64,000 nucleotides of DNA from the IMG/VR virus record IMGVR_UViG_3300006923_000008, positions 1-64,000 of that record. One strand, written 5' to 3'. The notes under the pieces are model-generated. The model worked only from the letters and a program-made list of their open reading frames with translations. It was not told where the DNA came from and did no database searches. Shown one piece after another: positions 32,127 through 40,878 of the stretch (its first letter is position 1; each line of letters opens with the position of its first letter). The translations under genes and the position numbers were made by a program. The DNA comes from a virus.

Positions 32127-33183
32127 AAAAACAAAAGAAAAAGTATTTTCAGAATTACTTAGTGCATTTAAGATCAAGGCAGACTCTGTTTCTTTAAAAG
32201 AGCAAGAATATTTCGATATTTATGACATAAGGCTAAGGCACGGAGAGAAGGCCTCCAAAGTGGATCGAGCCCTTGGAGACTTAGGGCTTTCTCTTATGGC
32301 TCACGCTTACCCCACTGGATCTATGATGATGGATCGGGGAATATATAGGGTTCACGTTCAGACCAAGCAAATTTCGCCGCCCTCTTTTGAGCAGGCATAC
32401 AGCTCTCTTGACGAGAATCACTATATTCCCATAACTCTTGGGGCAGACTCTCACAGCAAAATGCTAAGCTTAGATATGAACAAGATGCCAAACGTTTTGA
32501 TAGGAGGGACGACCGGGTCTGGAAAGAGTGTTTTGCTGCATAACTTCATTCTTTCTCTCATAGGAAAGAAGTCTGCAGTCTACTTGGTAGATCCGAAGAT
32601 GGTTGAGTTCTCTATATATAAAGATGTACCATCTGTCGCGAAAATAGTACATTCCGTAGAAGACTCAATAGATGTGATTGGCGAAATTACAGTTATTATG
32701 GAGGAGCGTTTTGCGATACTTCAGAAGGCGAGAGCAAGGGATGCAAGGGAGTTTAATTTAAGCTTCCCAAAGAAGCCAAGAATGAACCCGATTATTCTGG
32801 TTATTGATGAATGGGCAGATTTAACTTTGCAAAATAAGGCAATTCAAAAAAAGCTATGCCTCCTTGCTCAGAAAGGCAGGGCCGCTGGAATCTCCATAAT
32901 CCTAGCAACGCAGAGGCCTTCTTCAAATGTAGTTTCCGGCCTTATTAAGGCAAATTTTCCGGCCAGGATAGCACTAAAGGTTGCTTCCGCTGTAGATAGT
33001 CGTGTCATTCTGGATTCTAATGGGGCAGAGAAGATAACGGACATTGGAACAGGCCTCTATATAGACGCATCACTCTCTACTCCGAGACTTTTTCGTGCGC
33101 CGAAGATTACTGACATCGAGGAAGAGCTGAGTAGGCTAGGGGTTAAGAGGCGTAAGCCATCTTTTTGGAGCAAATTCTTTTGA
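32095..33183 (+). CDS. FtsK/SpoIIIE-like DNA translocase ATPase
   Basis: The 362-residue product has Walker A GGTTGSGKS at residues 137-145, Walker B IILVIDEWADL near 235-245, and AAGISIILATQRPS near 268, all typical of the FtsK motor. It lacks membrane segments and the gamma DNA-reading domain, so it is a soluble motor only. FtsK-like ATPases pump double-stranded DNA. In a phage this could aid genome segregation, transfer or packaging. AAGGAG precedes the ATG. It heads a row of replication and repair genes with overlapping ends. Confidence 0.85.
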   Translation: MPEEGRVQIFEKTKEKVFSELLSAFKIKADSVSLKEQEYFDIYDIRLRHGEKASKVDRALGDLGLSLMAHAYPTGSMMMDRGIYRVHVQTKQISPPSFEQAYSSLDENHYIPITLGADSHSKMLSLDMNKMPNVLIGGTTGSGKSVLLHNFILSLIGKKSAVYLVDPKMVEFSIYKDVPSVAKIVHSVEDSIDVIGEITVIMEERFAILQKARARDAREFNLSFPKKPRMNPIILVIDEWADLTLQNKAIQKKLCLLAQKGRAAGISIILATQRPSSNVVSGLIKANFPARIALKVASAVDSRVILDSNGAEKITDIGTGLYIDASLSTPRLFRAPKITDIEEELSRLGVKRRKPSFWSKFF

Positions 33184-33719
33184 GGCGTTATTCAAAGCAG
33201 GATATATTGGCTTCTGTTAAAATTTCTGAAATAGCAGAAAGTCAGGGGATTGCCCTTTCTGAGGCAAATAGCGGAAACTTTACACATAAGTGCAAATGTC
33301 CAGGAACAGAGCATAAATCTGGACTAGAAAGAACCGGATCATTATACATCGATAATCAAAACAATAATTTTTATTGTTTTGGATGTGGAGCCTCAAATAA
33401 TGCTATAGACTTCTATATGCTCTGTACTGATCGAACTTTTACAGAGGCAATAGAAGACCTCTCTGTATGTGTAGATCCCAATAAGGCCCGAGTCGGCGTG
33501 CATGAAAAGAAGCAAAGTACTTTGTTTGTGCTTTTGGAGATATCAGAAATTCTTCGCAATCTCCAAAGAAAGCACTCGGATGATGCGGCTTGGATAGAAT
33601 CTTTGATTAAAAAAATGGATTCAAAGATAAGCTTGTTGGATAGGTATGACGTTGCTGGAGCGAAAAGAATTCAGGAAAAACTGAAGAAGATCTTGCACAG
33701 GAGGTATTTCAAACTATGA
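33180..33719 (+). CDS. DnaG-type primase zinc-finger (CHC2) protein, split primase
   Basis: The N-terminal 95 residues match the DnaG zinc domain: CKCPGTEHKSG, then a strand ending NNFYCFGCGASNNAIDFYM. It has no TOPRIM core; the rest is helical. The catalytic core is a separate gene at 58692. TTG 33180 is preferred because GGAG lies nine bases upstream; a TTG at 33165 is the longer alternative. It overlaps the FtsK-like stop and the SbcD start. It probably cooperates with the distant core to prime DNA synthesis. Confidence 0.75.
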   Translation: MRRYSKQDILASVKISEIAESQGIALSEANSGNFTHKCKCPGTEHKSGLERTGSLYIDNQNNNFYCFGCGASNNAIDFYMLCTDRTFTEAIEDLSVCVDPNKARVGVHEKKQSTLFVLLEISEILRNLQRKHSDDAAWIESLIKKMDSKISLLDRYDVAGAKRIQEKLKKILHRRYFKL

Positions 33720-34885
33720 GAGCTATAGTATGTGGAGATGTGCATATCGGCGCAGTATTTGGCCTAGGAAGGTCGAATGGAAAGGGCGGTAACACAAGAG
33801 TGGACGACTATGAGAGAAGCCTCAACTATGTAGTTGACCATGCAATCGAAACAAAGGCTGAAATCTTCATTCAAACAGGAGATATGTTTGAGTTTAGGGA
33901 TCCGGAACCGGAGCACATGGGAATTGTAGATCGGGCCCTGAAGAAGCTTTCAAACGCAAATATTGCGTCGTTCATTTTAATGGGAAATCATGACTACAAG
34001 AGAAGCGGAGATAACTTTACAAGCTCTATCTCTTCTCTTGGAGCCTGTGAGTACCCTAATGTTCGCATGGTTCTCAATCCAGATGTAATTCAGGTCTCCA
34101 ATAAGGACAACAAAAGAGTCAATCTACTGTTGCTTCCGTATAGAGACAAAAGGATGTATCCCGGAAAGACTACTGCAGAGCAGTCAGGGGGGTATGACGC
34201 AGAAGTTCGATCTTTGATCGAAACATGTGAGCAGGATATACCGATTATAGCTGTGGGGCACAACTTCTTTTACGAAGGAAGTTATAATAACTACGGCGGC
34301 TCAGAGATTATGGCAAAACCCTTGGCCTTTGCTGGGTGCGATGTCGCTATGATGGGTCATGTGCATCAGTTTAGAGTCTTAAGAAAAAGCTCTCCGGTCT
34401 GTATATATACAGGTTCTATGGAAAAGTCTAATTTCGGAGATTCCAATATTGAGAAATATTTCATAGATTATAACGTTGAGAAAAAGAGAGCAAAATTTTG
34501 CAAAATACCGGTACGCAATCTGCTGGATATTTCCTATGATCTAACTGGGCATGATTTTTCGGGAATTACAAAAGCTCTTGACGACGCAGTAGAAGCGTAT
34601 GACGTAGAAGATAGAATCGTAAGATTCAAGGTTACTATAGACGAAAAGGTTGCCCCTGCAGTTGATCGGAAGGCTATTCAGTCGAAGCTTTATGACAACG
34701 GAGCCTTTTATGTTTCAAAGGTTTTGGTCGAAATTATAACCAAGAGAACAGTTCGGGATATCGGAATACTCAATCACAAAGATGATTTCTCTATGTTTGA
34801 GGCCTTTGCAAAGTCACAAGGAATTGAGGATGCATATCAAAAACTCTTATTAAAAGAGGCTAAGATAATTATGGGAGACGCATGA
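33716..34885 (+). CDS. sbcD: SbcD/Mre11-type nuclease subunit
   Basis: The 389-residue product shows all calcineurin-like phosphoesterase motifs in order: GDVHIG (residues 8-13), GDMFEF, GNHDY, GHNFF and MGHVHQF. These bind two metal ions for 3'-5' exonuclease and end-opening activity. It is the counterpart of T4 gp47. Its partner SbcC follows with an ATGA overlap. The pair processes double-strand ends for recombination and repair. Confidence 0.92.
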   Translation: MRAIVCGDVHIGAVFGLGRSNGKGGNTRVDDYERSLNYVVDHAIETKAEIFIQTGDMFEFRDPEPEHMGIVDRALKKLSNANIASFILMGNHDYKRSGDNFTSSISSLGACEYPNVRMVLNPDVIQVSNKDNKRVNLLLLPYRDKRMYPGKTTAEQSGGYDAEVRSLIETCEQDIPIIAVGHNFFYEGSYNNYGGSEIMAKPLAFAGCDVAMMGHVHQFRVLRKSSPVCIYTGSMEKSNFGDSNIEKYFIDYNVEKKRAKFCKIPVRNLLDISYDLTGHDFSGITKALDDAVEAYDVEDRIVRFKVTIDEKVAPAVDRKAIQSKLYDNGAFYVSKVLVEIITKRTVRDIGILNHKDDFSMFEAFAKSQGIEDAYQKLLLKEAKIIMGDA

Positions 34886-37800
34886 TTCCTCTTAATATAA
34901 AGATGATAAATTTCTTTTCACATTCAGAAAGCGAAATTGATTTCACGAAATTTAATTCTGCTCTTTTAATTGGAAATACAGAGGGTGATTATACGAAAAG
35001 TAATGGCTCAGGGAAGTGCTTGTCTGGCAACACCATATTGACAGACGCATATACCGGAGAAAAAACTTCTGTAAAAGAACTGCATGAAAATTTTCGGGAT
35101 TTTTATGTATGGGGCCTTGACGAAGATCTCAAGCTGAGGCCAGCCAAAGTTGTTGCGACTCAGGTATCTGGAGTAAAGAGTATGCTAGAAGTGACTATGG
35201 TCTCTGGCATTTCTGAGCGTGTTTCTAAAACACATCCAATTTTATCTGATGACCTAAACTGTAAGAAGGCCTCACTTCTTACGGAAGGAGACTTTGTTGC
35301 AACACCAAGAAGCCTTGGAGTTATCTGTCCGAAGACAACCCTTGAGGCTCCTGAGGCTAGACTGCTTGGTTTGTTCGCCGCAGAAGGCGGCCTGACGGGC
35401 ATGTCTCCGAAGTTTACAAATGCAGATGAAGAGATCGTTGAAGTAGCAAGGAAAGACGTAAAGGACATCTTTGGAGGAGCGCTTAGCAAGCAGGAGCTAA
35501 CGTATACGATAACATCAGCCAATGACAGAAGGGGAAATGGGGCGGCTATTTTGAAGAGAATGCAAGAGCTCGGAATCTCTTTAGAAGAAATGTCTCCAAA
35601 TAACTGGAGTAGAATAAAGGCGCTTCAACATGCGCTAAATTATGATAAGCTGCTATCGTTTAATGATCCCATTATAACGAGAGCCGCAAAGTCTTTGTCT
35701 TCAGCTAGGGCCTCTAGAGATTTCTTCAAAAAATATAATCTTATGGGGAAGAAGGCGATTGACAAAACTTTACCCACAATATTCTTTTCTGAAAGCAAAG
35801 AAAATGTTGGCGCTTTTTTGGGAATGTTTTTTTCTGGCGATGGATACATTGCGAACACCGAAAAGAGTCGAGAGGTATCTTTTAGACTTGAATCTCGGCA
35901 ACTAGCATATGATATACAGAGTCTGTTGCTGAGATTTGGGGTGACAGGTACGGTTAGGCGCAAGCTAATTGCTAAAAAACATAATTCTTGGACCCTGTCT
36001 TTGCACACCGAGGCCGGCAACTTCGATAGGTTTTTCGACTTAGTAGAGGGACACGTTTACGGTCCAAAGAAGGCTAGGCTATTGGCTATGAGAAAGAAAA
36101 TTCAATCTATTCGTGGAAATCCGAATAAGGACGTAGTCCCTTCGAGCTTATTCCGGGATGAAATACAGGAGAGCATTAAGTCTGGTGCTTTTTATGGGAA
36201 TAGGGATAGGTTTAATTTGTCGAGAAGTCAAATTCGTAACAAAAACATGTCAAGAAGCAAGCTTGGCAAATATGCCGCCTTCATGAAGAGCGATAGACTA
36301 ACTGCCCTATCAAATGCCGATATATATTGGGACAAGGTCAAGGCAATAAAAGAGATTCCTGATGAGCAAACATATGATATACAGATAGACAATCATACAA
36401 AACTGTATGCGTTAAATGGATTCATAACCCATAACTCGGTTATCTTTGAGGGTATACTGTGGTGCCTATTTAATAAGTCCAGATCAGCTATGATGGATGA
36501 CATTATTCGATGGGGAGAGTCGATCTGTTCTGTTGCTATGGAATTCAAGCATGAAGACAAAGTTTACAGGGTAAAGAGAACTAGAAATAGAGTAAACTCA
36601 ACGTCAGAAGTTGAGCTACATTGCCTAGATAAGGCTGGCGATTGGATCGATAAGTCTGGCTCAACATCTGGCAGTACCAACAAGAAAATAGAAGAGACTA
36701 TTAGGCTTGATCACAAGACCTTTGTGAACTCTATTTACTTTCGGCAGAATGATATCTCTGAGTTTGCAGAAGTAGAGGCCTCTAGGAAAAAAGAGATTTT
36801 AAAATCAATAGTTGATGTATCAAGATGGGACTCTTACGAAAAGGAGGCCAAGAAGAAGGCCAAAGAGCTTTCTATGGAATGCAAGATTCTAAAGAAATCC
36901 GTAGAAGATTATGATGTAACATTCGAAGAGCTGGAAGACGTACGCCTTAATGTCAGCCAGTCAAAGGAAAGGGTAGGAGAGCTTCAGTCTAAGAGGAGCG
37001 CCTACTCCAAAGATATCTCTTCATTGGAGGTCAAGTACTCAAAACTAAAGAGCAGCCTTGATACGGACGCCTATGATAAGGCAACTGAGGAAATTTTAAT
37101 CCTCAATGAAAAGAGAGGAAGGCTGCTAGGACAGGTGACAGATTGTAAGAAGAGAATTTTTGATCTAGAGACAGAAGAAGCTCCAATTCTGGTCTTAGCC
37201 GGAAAGCTGGAGCTATACCTCAAGGAAAAGGTCCTTGAGGAAGTTGACGAGCTAAAAGTAGAGGATCTAACTAGCGAACTATCCTTTTATAAAGTTGAGA
37301 AAGCCTCTTCACAGGAGCTGATTAGAAGCTTAGACGATATAGAGATAGCTCAAGATCGTTGCTATGTTTGCAGTCAAGATATTGACCAAGAGCTGTATGA
37401 TTCTCTAAAGAAAGATATCCTCTGCAAGAGAGGGACGTACTCCGAGAGAAATAGTGTGGCTATAAGAGAATTGCGAAACACAGAAGATGCCCTAAATGCT
37501 TTGCTCAAAACAAAGGCTGAAAATGTCAAGATCCTAAAGGCGAGAGAAAAATTAGAGATAGAAAACCATAAGCTGTCAATTTTGAAAAAGAATATAGCGC
37601 AGTACAAACAAGAGTTGAGCGCTGCGGAGATTGCCGCAGTGGAGGCGGCTGATCGTCTAAAAAGAAATAAATCTCAACTAGAATCAATCAAGAATGAAGA
37701 CTTTCAGGCTATCAGAAAAAACCTAAAAATCTTTAGAGCAGAGTTGTCTGTGTTGCTAGAGAATATTTCCAAAGAGAATGTGAGTATTGGACGATTACTC

Positions 37801-38406
37801 GAAAGAGAAAGCACTCTGTCTGCTAAGCTTAAGAAGATGTCAGAGGACAAAAAGAGCATAGCTAAGAAGATGGCCGCAGTATCAACCTTTGATAAGCTTG
37901 CCAAGATGTTTGGAAAAAATGGGATACAAGCAGTTCTTTTAGATACAATTATTGAAGATTTAGAGAAGACTTCAAACGTAATTTTGTCCTCAATTTGCAA
38001 CGAGCCAGCATCTATAGTCTTAGAGACACAGCGGGTCGGTTCAGACGGAGTTTCTACCATAGAAACCTTGGACTTAAAGGTACAGAAGGATGGACACCTA
38101 CAAAGCTTTAAGTCTCTAAGCGGAGGGGAGAAGTTCCGGATATCACTTGCGCTCAGAATAGGCTTAAGTGATATGTCCTCTAGATACGGAGGCTCTTCGC
38201 TTGAGTTCTTGCTCCTTGATGAGGTTAATTCTCCTCTTGATCGTTATGGAGTTGAGACTCTTTTTGTTAACGTAATTAAGGCTCTAGAAGATAAGTACAA
38301 GATACTGGTAATAACCCATGACGAATCTTTGAAAGAGAAGTTTGATAACATAATTGATATAACGAAAGTCAATGGAGAAAGTTCTATAAAATTTACGACT
38401 AGGTGA
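34882..38406 (+). CDS. sbcC: SbcC/Rad50-type ATPase subunit containing an intein
   Basis: The 1174-residue precursor is an SMC-like ATPase (T4 gp46 type). The extein is about 701 residues. The Walker A is split after GSGK (residue 45) by a 473-residue intein, with S as the first C-extein residue, restoring GSGKS. Long coiled coils flank a zinc-hook CYVC (DRCYVCSQDI). Near the C terminus are the signature LSGGEKFRISLALRI and the Walker B FLLLDEVNSPLD. With SbcD it processes DNA ends. Splicing is needed for ATP binding, so intein activity controls enzyme activity. Confidence 0.93.
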   Translation: MIPLNIKMINFFSHSESEIDFTKFNSALLIGNTEGDYTKSNGSGKCLSGNTILTDAYTGEKTSVKELHENFRDFYVWGLDEDLKLRPAKVVATQVSGVKSMLEVTMVSGISERVSKTHPILSDDLNCKKASLLTEGDFVATPRSLGVICPKTTLEAPEARLLGLFAAEGGLTGMSPKFTNADEEIVEVARKDVKDIFGGALSKQELTYTITSANDRRGNGAAILKRMQELGISLEEMSPNNWSRIKALQHALNYDKLLSFNDPIITRAAKSLSSARASRDFFKKYNLMGKKAIDKTLPTIFFSESKENVGAFLGMFFSGDGYIANTEKSREVSFRLESRQLAYDIQSLLLRFGVTGTVRRKLIAKKHNSWTLSLHTEAGNFDRFFDLVEGHVYGPKKARLLAMRKKIQSIRGNPNKDVVPSSLFRDEIQESIKSGAFYGNRDRFNLSRSQIRNKNMSRSKLGKYAAFMKSDRLTALSNADIYWDKVKAIKEIPDEQTYDIQIDNHTKLYALNGFITHNSVIFEGILWCLFNKSRSAMMDDIIRWGESICSVAMEFKHEDKVYRVKRTRNRVNSTSEVELHCLDKAGDWIDKSGSTSGSTNKKIEETIRLDHKTFVNSIYFRQNDISEFAEVEASRKKEILKSIVDVSRWDSYEKEAKKKAKELSMECKILKKSVEDYDVTFEELEDVRLNVSQSKERVGELQSKRSAYSKDISSLEVKYSKLKSSLDTDAYDKATEEILILNEKRGRLLGQVTDCKKRIFDLETEEAPILVLAGKLELYLKEKVLEEVDELKVEDLTSELSFYKVEKASSQELIRSLDDIEIAQDRCYVCSQDIDQELYDSLKKDILCKRGTYSERNSVAIRELRNTEDALNALLKTKAENVKILKAREKLEIENHKLSILKKNIAQYKQELSAAEIAAVEAADRLKRNKSQLESIKNEDFQAIRKNLKIFRAELSVLLENISKENVSIGRLLERESTLSAKLKKMSEDKKSIAKKMAAVSTFDKLAKMFGKNGIQAVLLDTIIEDLEKTSNVILSSICNEPASIVLETQRVGSDGVSTIETLDLKVQKDGHLQSFKSLSGGEKFRISLALRIGLSDMSSRYGGSSLEFLLLDEVNSPLDRYGVETLFVNVIKALEDKYKILVITHDESLKEKFDNIIDITKVNGESSIKFTTR
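35017..36435 (+). mobile_element. Intein with LAGLIDADG homing endonuclease
   Basis: The intein starts with Cys46 (CLSGNTILTDAYTGE, block A) and continues with block B (VSKTHPIL). Two LAGLIDADG-type motifs follow, LLGLFAAEGGL and FLGMFFSGDGYI. It ends LYALNGFITHN before Ser519. All splice-junction residues needed (Cys, His-Asn, Ser) are present. Both endonuclease motifs keep an acidic residue near the end, so homing may be active. Confidence 0.93.
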
Positions 38407-38441
38407 CATGCTAATTATATTGAGCATATTGCGAGGAAAAT

Positions 38442-39317
38442 ATGATAACGCTAACATTAGTCGAAAGTGAAATAGAGTTTATTTCGGAAATTCCATCTTT
38501 CGTAACTTTTTCTACGGACGTTCCTGCGACAGTGTATTATACTCTTGACGGAGAAACCCCAACTTCAGCAGATTTAATTGCAGTTGGAAATGTCCACCTA
38601 CCAACGTCCCCTGGGGCAGTTACTTTGAAGGCAATAGCAATCTCACCTACAGATAGCTCTGCTGTTCTGACTGAGTCTTACGCTACAAGCTCTACAGATC
38701 TAAATGGCCCAAGGAGAATCGGTGAGGAGGGAATTTCGATTCTATCTTCTTCGGCGGTTGTGCTAGATAATTTATCCGTAAACTCCGTTGGAGAGCCAGC
38801 TCAAGAGACTTCGATAGCGTTTGAGGACTTAGATATAAAGGCGTCCCTGGTTAACTCAAGCGGAGTAAAGCTTTCAGGAAACAAGACTTCTGTTTCATTT
38901 ATAAACTTTCCTGAAATCAACTCTGCAGATGATCGTTTTTCTATTTCTTCTGTAAATAATAATTCAGAATTTGATCCAAAGGCAAAGTACATAACTATAG
39001 ACGGATCAACCCAAGAAATGATGGACAACCAAGTCGTTAAGATTATTAATCGCACTTATAGTACTTTCGGTCCAACTGCCAAATTCTATGAGGAAAGATT
39101 AGGGGAGCCCGAGCCTATAGTTACTGGAAATTATGTTAGAAGCTTTTATGACGCAGAGAAACAGCTCTATATATCTTACTATTGGGAGAGTCTAGAATCT
39201 AGATGGATAAAGTCTGTTCAGAGAGTCGAGAGAAAGACCTCAAAAAACGGGGTTGGTAGCAAAAATCGTTTTGTATATCGCTGGATACAGGATAGGTCTG
39301 TTAGTCGAGCGTTTTAA
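38442..39317 (+). CDS. Hypothetical protein with chitobiase C-terminal-like fold
   Basis: Residues about 15-65 (FVTFSTDVPATVYYTLDGET, then PTSADL) match the CHB_HEX_C_1 type beta-sandwich pattern found in surface proteins. The middle is beta-rich and Ser/Asn-rich; the end is basic. There is no signal peptide. It could be a virion decoration or adhesin-like protein, though it sits between repair genes. A short palindromic stretch (ATGCT/AGCAT) precedes it. Confidence 0.5.
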   Translation: MITLTLVESEIEFISEIPSFVTFSTDVPATVYYTLDGETPTSADLIAVGNVHLPTSPGAVTLKAIAISPTDSSAVLTESYATSSTDLNGPRRIGEEGISILSSSAVVLDNLSVNSVGEPAQETSIAFEDLDIKASLVNSSGVKLSGNKTSVSFINFPEINSADDRFSISSVNNNSEFDPKAKYITIDGSTQEMMDNQVVKIINRTYSTFGPTAKFYEERLGEPEPIVTGNYVRSFYDAEKQLYISYYWESLESRWIKSVQRVERKTSKNGVGSKNRFVYRWIQDRSVSRAF

Positions 39318-39332
39318 AATTAGGAGTTTAAT

Positions 39333-40097
39333 TTGTTAAAGTTATCTGTTTCGTCTATGGACACTCACAAAAAGTGTCCCAAAAAATATCATTATAGGTA
39401 TATTGAAAAGCCAGACATTCCAAAGCAAGAATGGAACTTCACAGAGCTAGGCTCTTGTGCTCACAGAATTTTGGAAATCTTTCATGAAAGAATTATAGCG
39501 GAAAGCATTCCCTCGAAAGATTACTCGATTTTAATGAAGCAGTGCTTTGTAGCCGGAGTAAAAGAGTTTAACATAAACTTGCTGCAGGAATCTACTTGGA
39601 TGCCAGACGGAGATATGTCTGGAATGCTTGCTCTCAGGATAATGATGCAAGATTATCTCAATAAGATCAGAGCAGAAGGAACCCCTGATGTAATTGCCAC
39701 AGAAATGAAGTATGAGTTTAATATAAACCCAACGACAATAGTGCGAGGCTTTATAGATAGAGTCGACAGAATAAGTCCAGGCGTGTATGGAGTTCTAGAT
39801 TACAAGACAAGTAAAAATCCGAAATACTTAAATGAATTTCAGCTTCTAGTATACGCTGAGGCTTTAAATCGGAAATTTAAAGATGTCAAGGAGGTACATG
39901 GGTCTTATCTTATGTTAAAGCACAAGAGCTCTACCAAAGAGTATCGTTTTAATCGCAGTGATTTAAGCAGATGTGTAGACACCGTAACAAAACGAGCTTC
40001 AGCAATTGAAAGTGACAAGAATTGGGTCAAGAAGCCGTCTATGTTGTGTAGGTGGTGCGACTATATGCCAATATGCCAAGATGCTTGGGCGGAATAG
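39333..40097 (+). CDS. PD-(D/E)XK nuclease, Cas4/RecB-like
   Basis: The 254-residue product has the RecB-family nuclease core: GSCAHRILE near residue 47, GFIDRVDRI near 139, VLDYKTSK (the D-YK motif) near 154 and QLLVYAEAL. A KKCPKKYHYRY Cys near the start and CRWCDYMPIC at the end supply four Cys residues for an Fe-S cluster as in Cas4 and AddB. No CRISPR genes are nearby, so a role in recombination or end processing is likely. TTG start with TAGGAG upstream. Confidence 0.85.
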   Translation: MLKLSVSSMDTHKKCPKKYHYRYIEKPDIPKQEWNFTELGSCAHRILEIFHERIIAESIPSKDYSILMKQCFVAGVKEFNINLLQESTWMPDGDMSGMLALRIMMQDYLNKIRAEGTPDVIATEMKYEFNINPTTIVRGFIDRVDRISPGVYGVLDYKTSKNPKYLNEFQLLVYAEALNRKFKDVKEVHGSYLMLKHKSSTKEYRFNRSDLSRCVDTVTKRASAIESDKNWVKKPSMLCRWCDYMPICQDAWAE

Positions 40098-40105
40098 GAA
40101 GATAT

Positions 40106-40870
40106 ATGAAGAGCGAGCACGAACACCTTGTTAGGATGTACGAAGAAGAGTTTCTTATTAATACAAAAACTAAGGAAGGATATGATAGGGTTCTCAAAAA
40201 GATATACCCCTTGGTATGCAAATGGGCGTCTAAAATATATATTTCCGGATATCACACCGAAGACTTGAGGCAAGAGTTCTCGGTGATGATAATTGAGGGA
40301 ATTAACGCATTTAACCCTGAAAAGAAAGTTAAGCTAAGTACGTTCCTCCACAACCACTTGAAAAATAAAATAATTTCAAAACTAAAGAGCGCAAATAAAT
40401 TGTCAAATGATGCCTACGGGTATCTTCATCAAAAGGAGGCAAGCCTTTGCTCTTGTGGCGGTGTCATTCAGAAGAAAAAAAGCCTTAAGGTGTGTGTGGA
40501 GTGCGGCGCAGAGCATGGCTCTGCGTATAGAGTCTCAAGAGATGAGCTTATCTTTAGTGCGATGCCCAAGAAAAATCCGATGAACGGAGAGGAGTATGAT
40601 AATTTCGAATCCAGCCTATCATCATCTGATGGAATTTATTCCATAGAGAGAACAGCTCAAGAAGAGGTCGACCTATCTATGATGATGGATCGACTCGAAA
40701 GACAAGTTGATGAGAAAACTCTGGCCATCTTAAAAATGGTCTGCCTTGAGGGGCACTCTATAAAAGATGCTGCCAAACAAGTTGGGATAACTGGCTGGGC
40801 AGCAAGTATGCGGTTAAAGAGAATTAAGACCAATAAGGCTGTAGTAGATTTTCTGGAAGACTTCGTCTAA
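40106..40870 (+). CDS. RNA polymerase sigma factor with internal zinc ribbon
   Basis: The 254-residue product has sigma region 2 features (TEDLRQEFSVMIIEGINAFN, STFLHNHLKNKI). A four-Cys ribbon (CSCGGVIQKKKSLKVCVECG) lies near residues 112-131, and a C-terminal region 4 helix-turn-helix (ILKMVCLEGHSIKDAAKQVG). A zinc ribbon between regions 2 and 4 is unusual. It may direct host polymerase to phage promoters such as the CACTATAT motif, in the manner of T4 gp55. ATG 40106 is chosen because AGGAAG precedes it and the longer frame overlaps the nuclease gene. Confidence 0.8.
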   Translation: MKSEHEHLVRMYEEEFLINTKTKEGYDRVLKKIYPLVCKWASKIYISGYHTEDLRQEFSVMIIEGINAFNPEKKVKLSTFLHNHLKNKIISKLKSANKLSNDAYGYLHQKEASLCSCGGVIQKKKSLKVCVECGAEHGSAYRVSRDELIFSAMPKKNPMNGEEYDNFESSLSSSDGIYSIERTAQEEVDLSMMMDRLERQVDEKTLAILKMVCLEGHSIKDAAKQVGITGWAASMRLKRIKTNKAVVDFLEDFV

Positions 40871-40878
40871 GACTAAAA

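Noticed and set aside
39333-40097. CRISPR-associated Cas4
   Set aside because: The nuclease has Cas4-like motifs, but there are no repeats or other cas genes in the window; a RecB-like phage nuclease is the simpler view.
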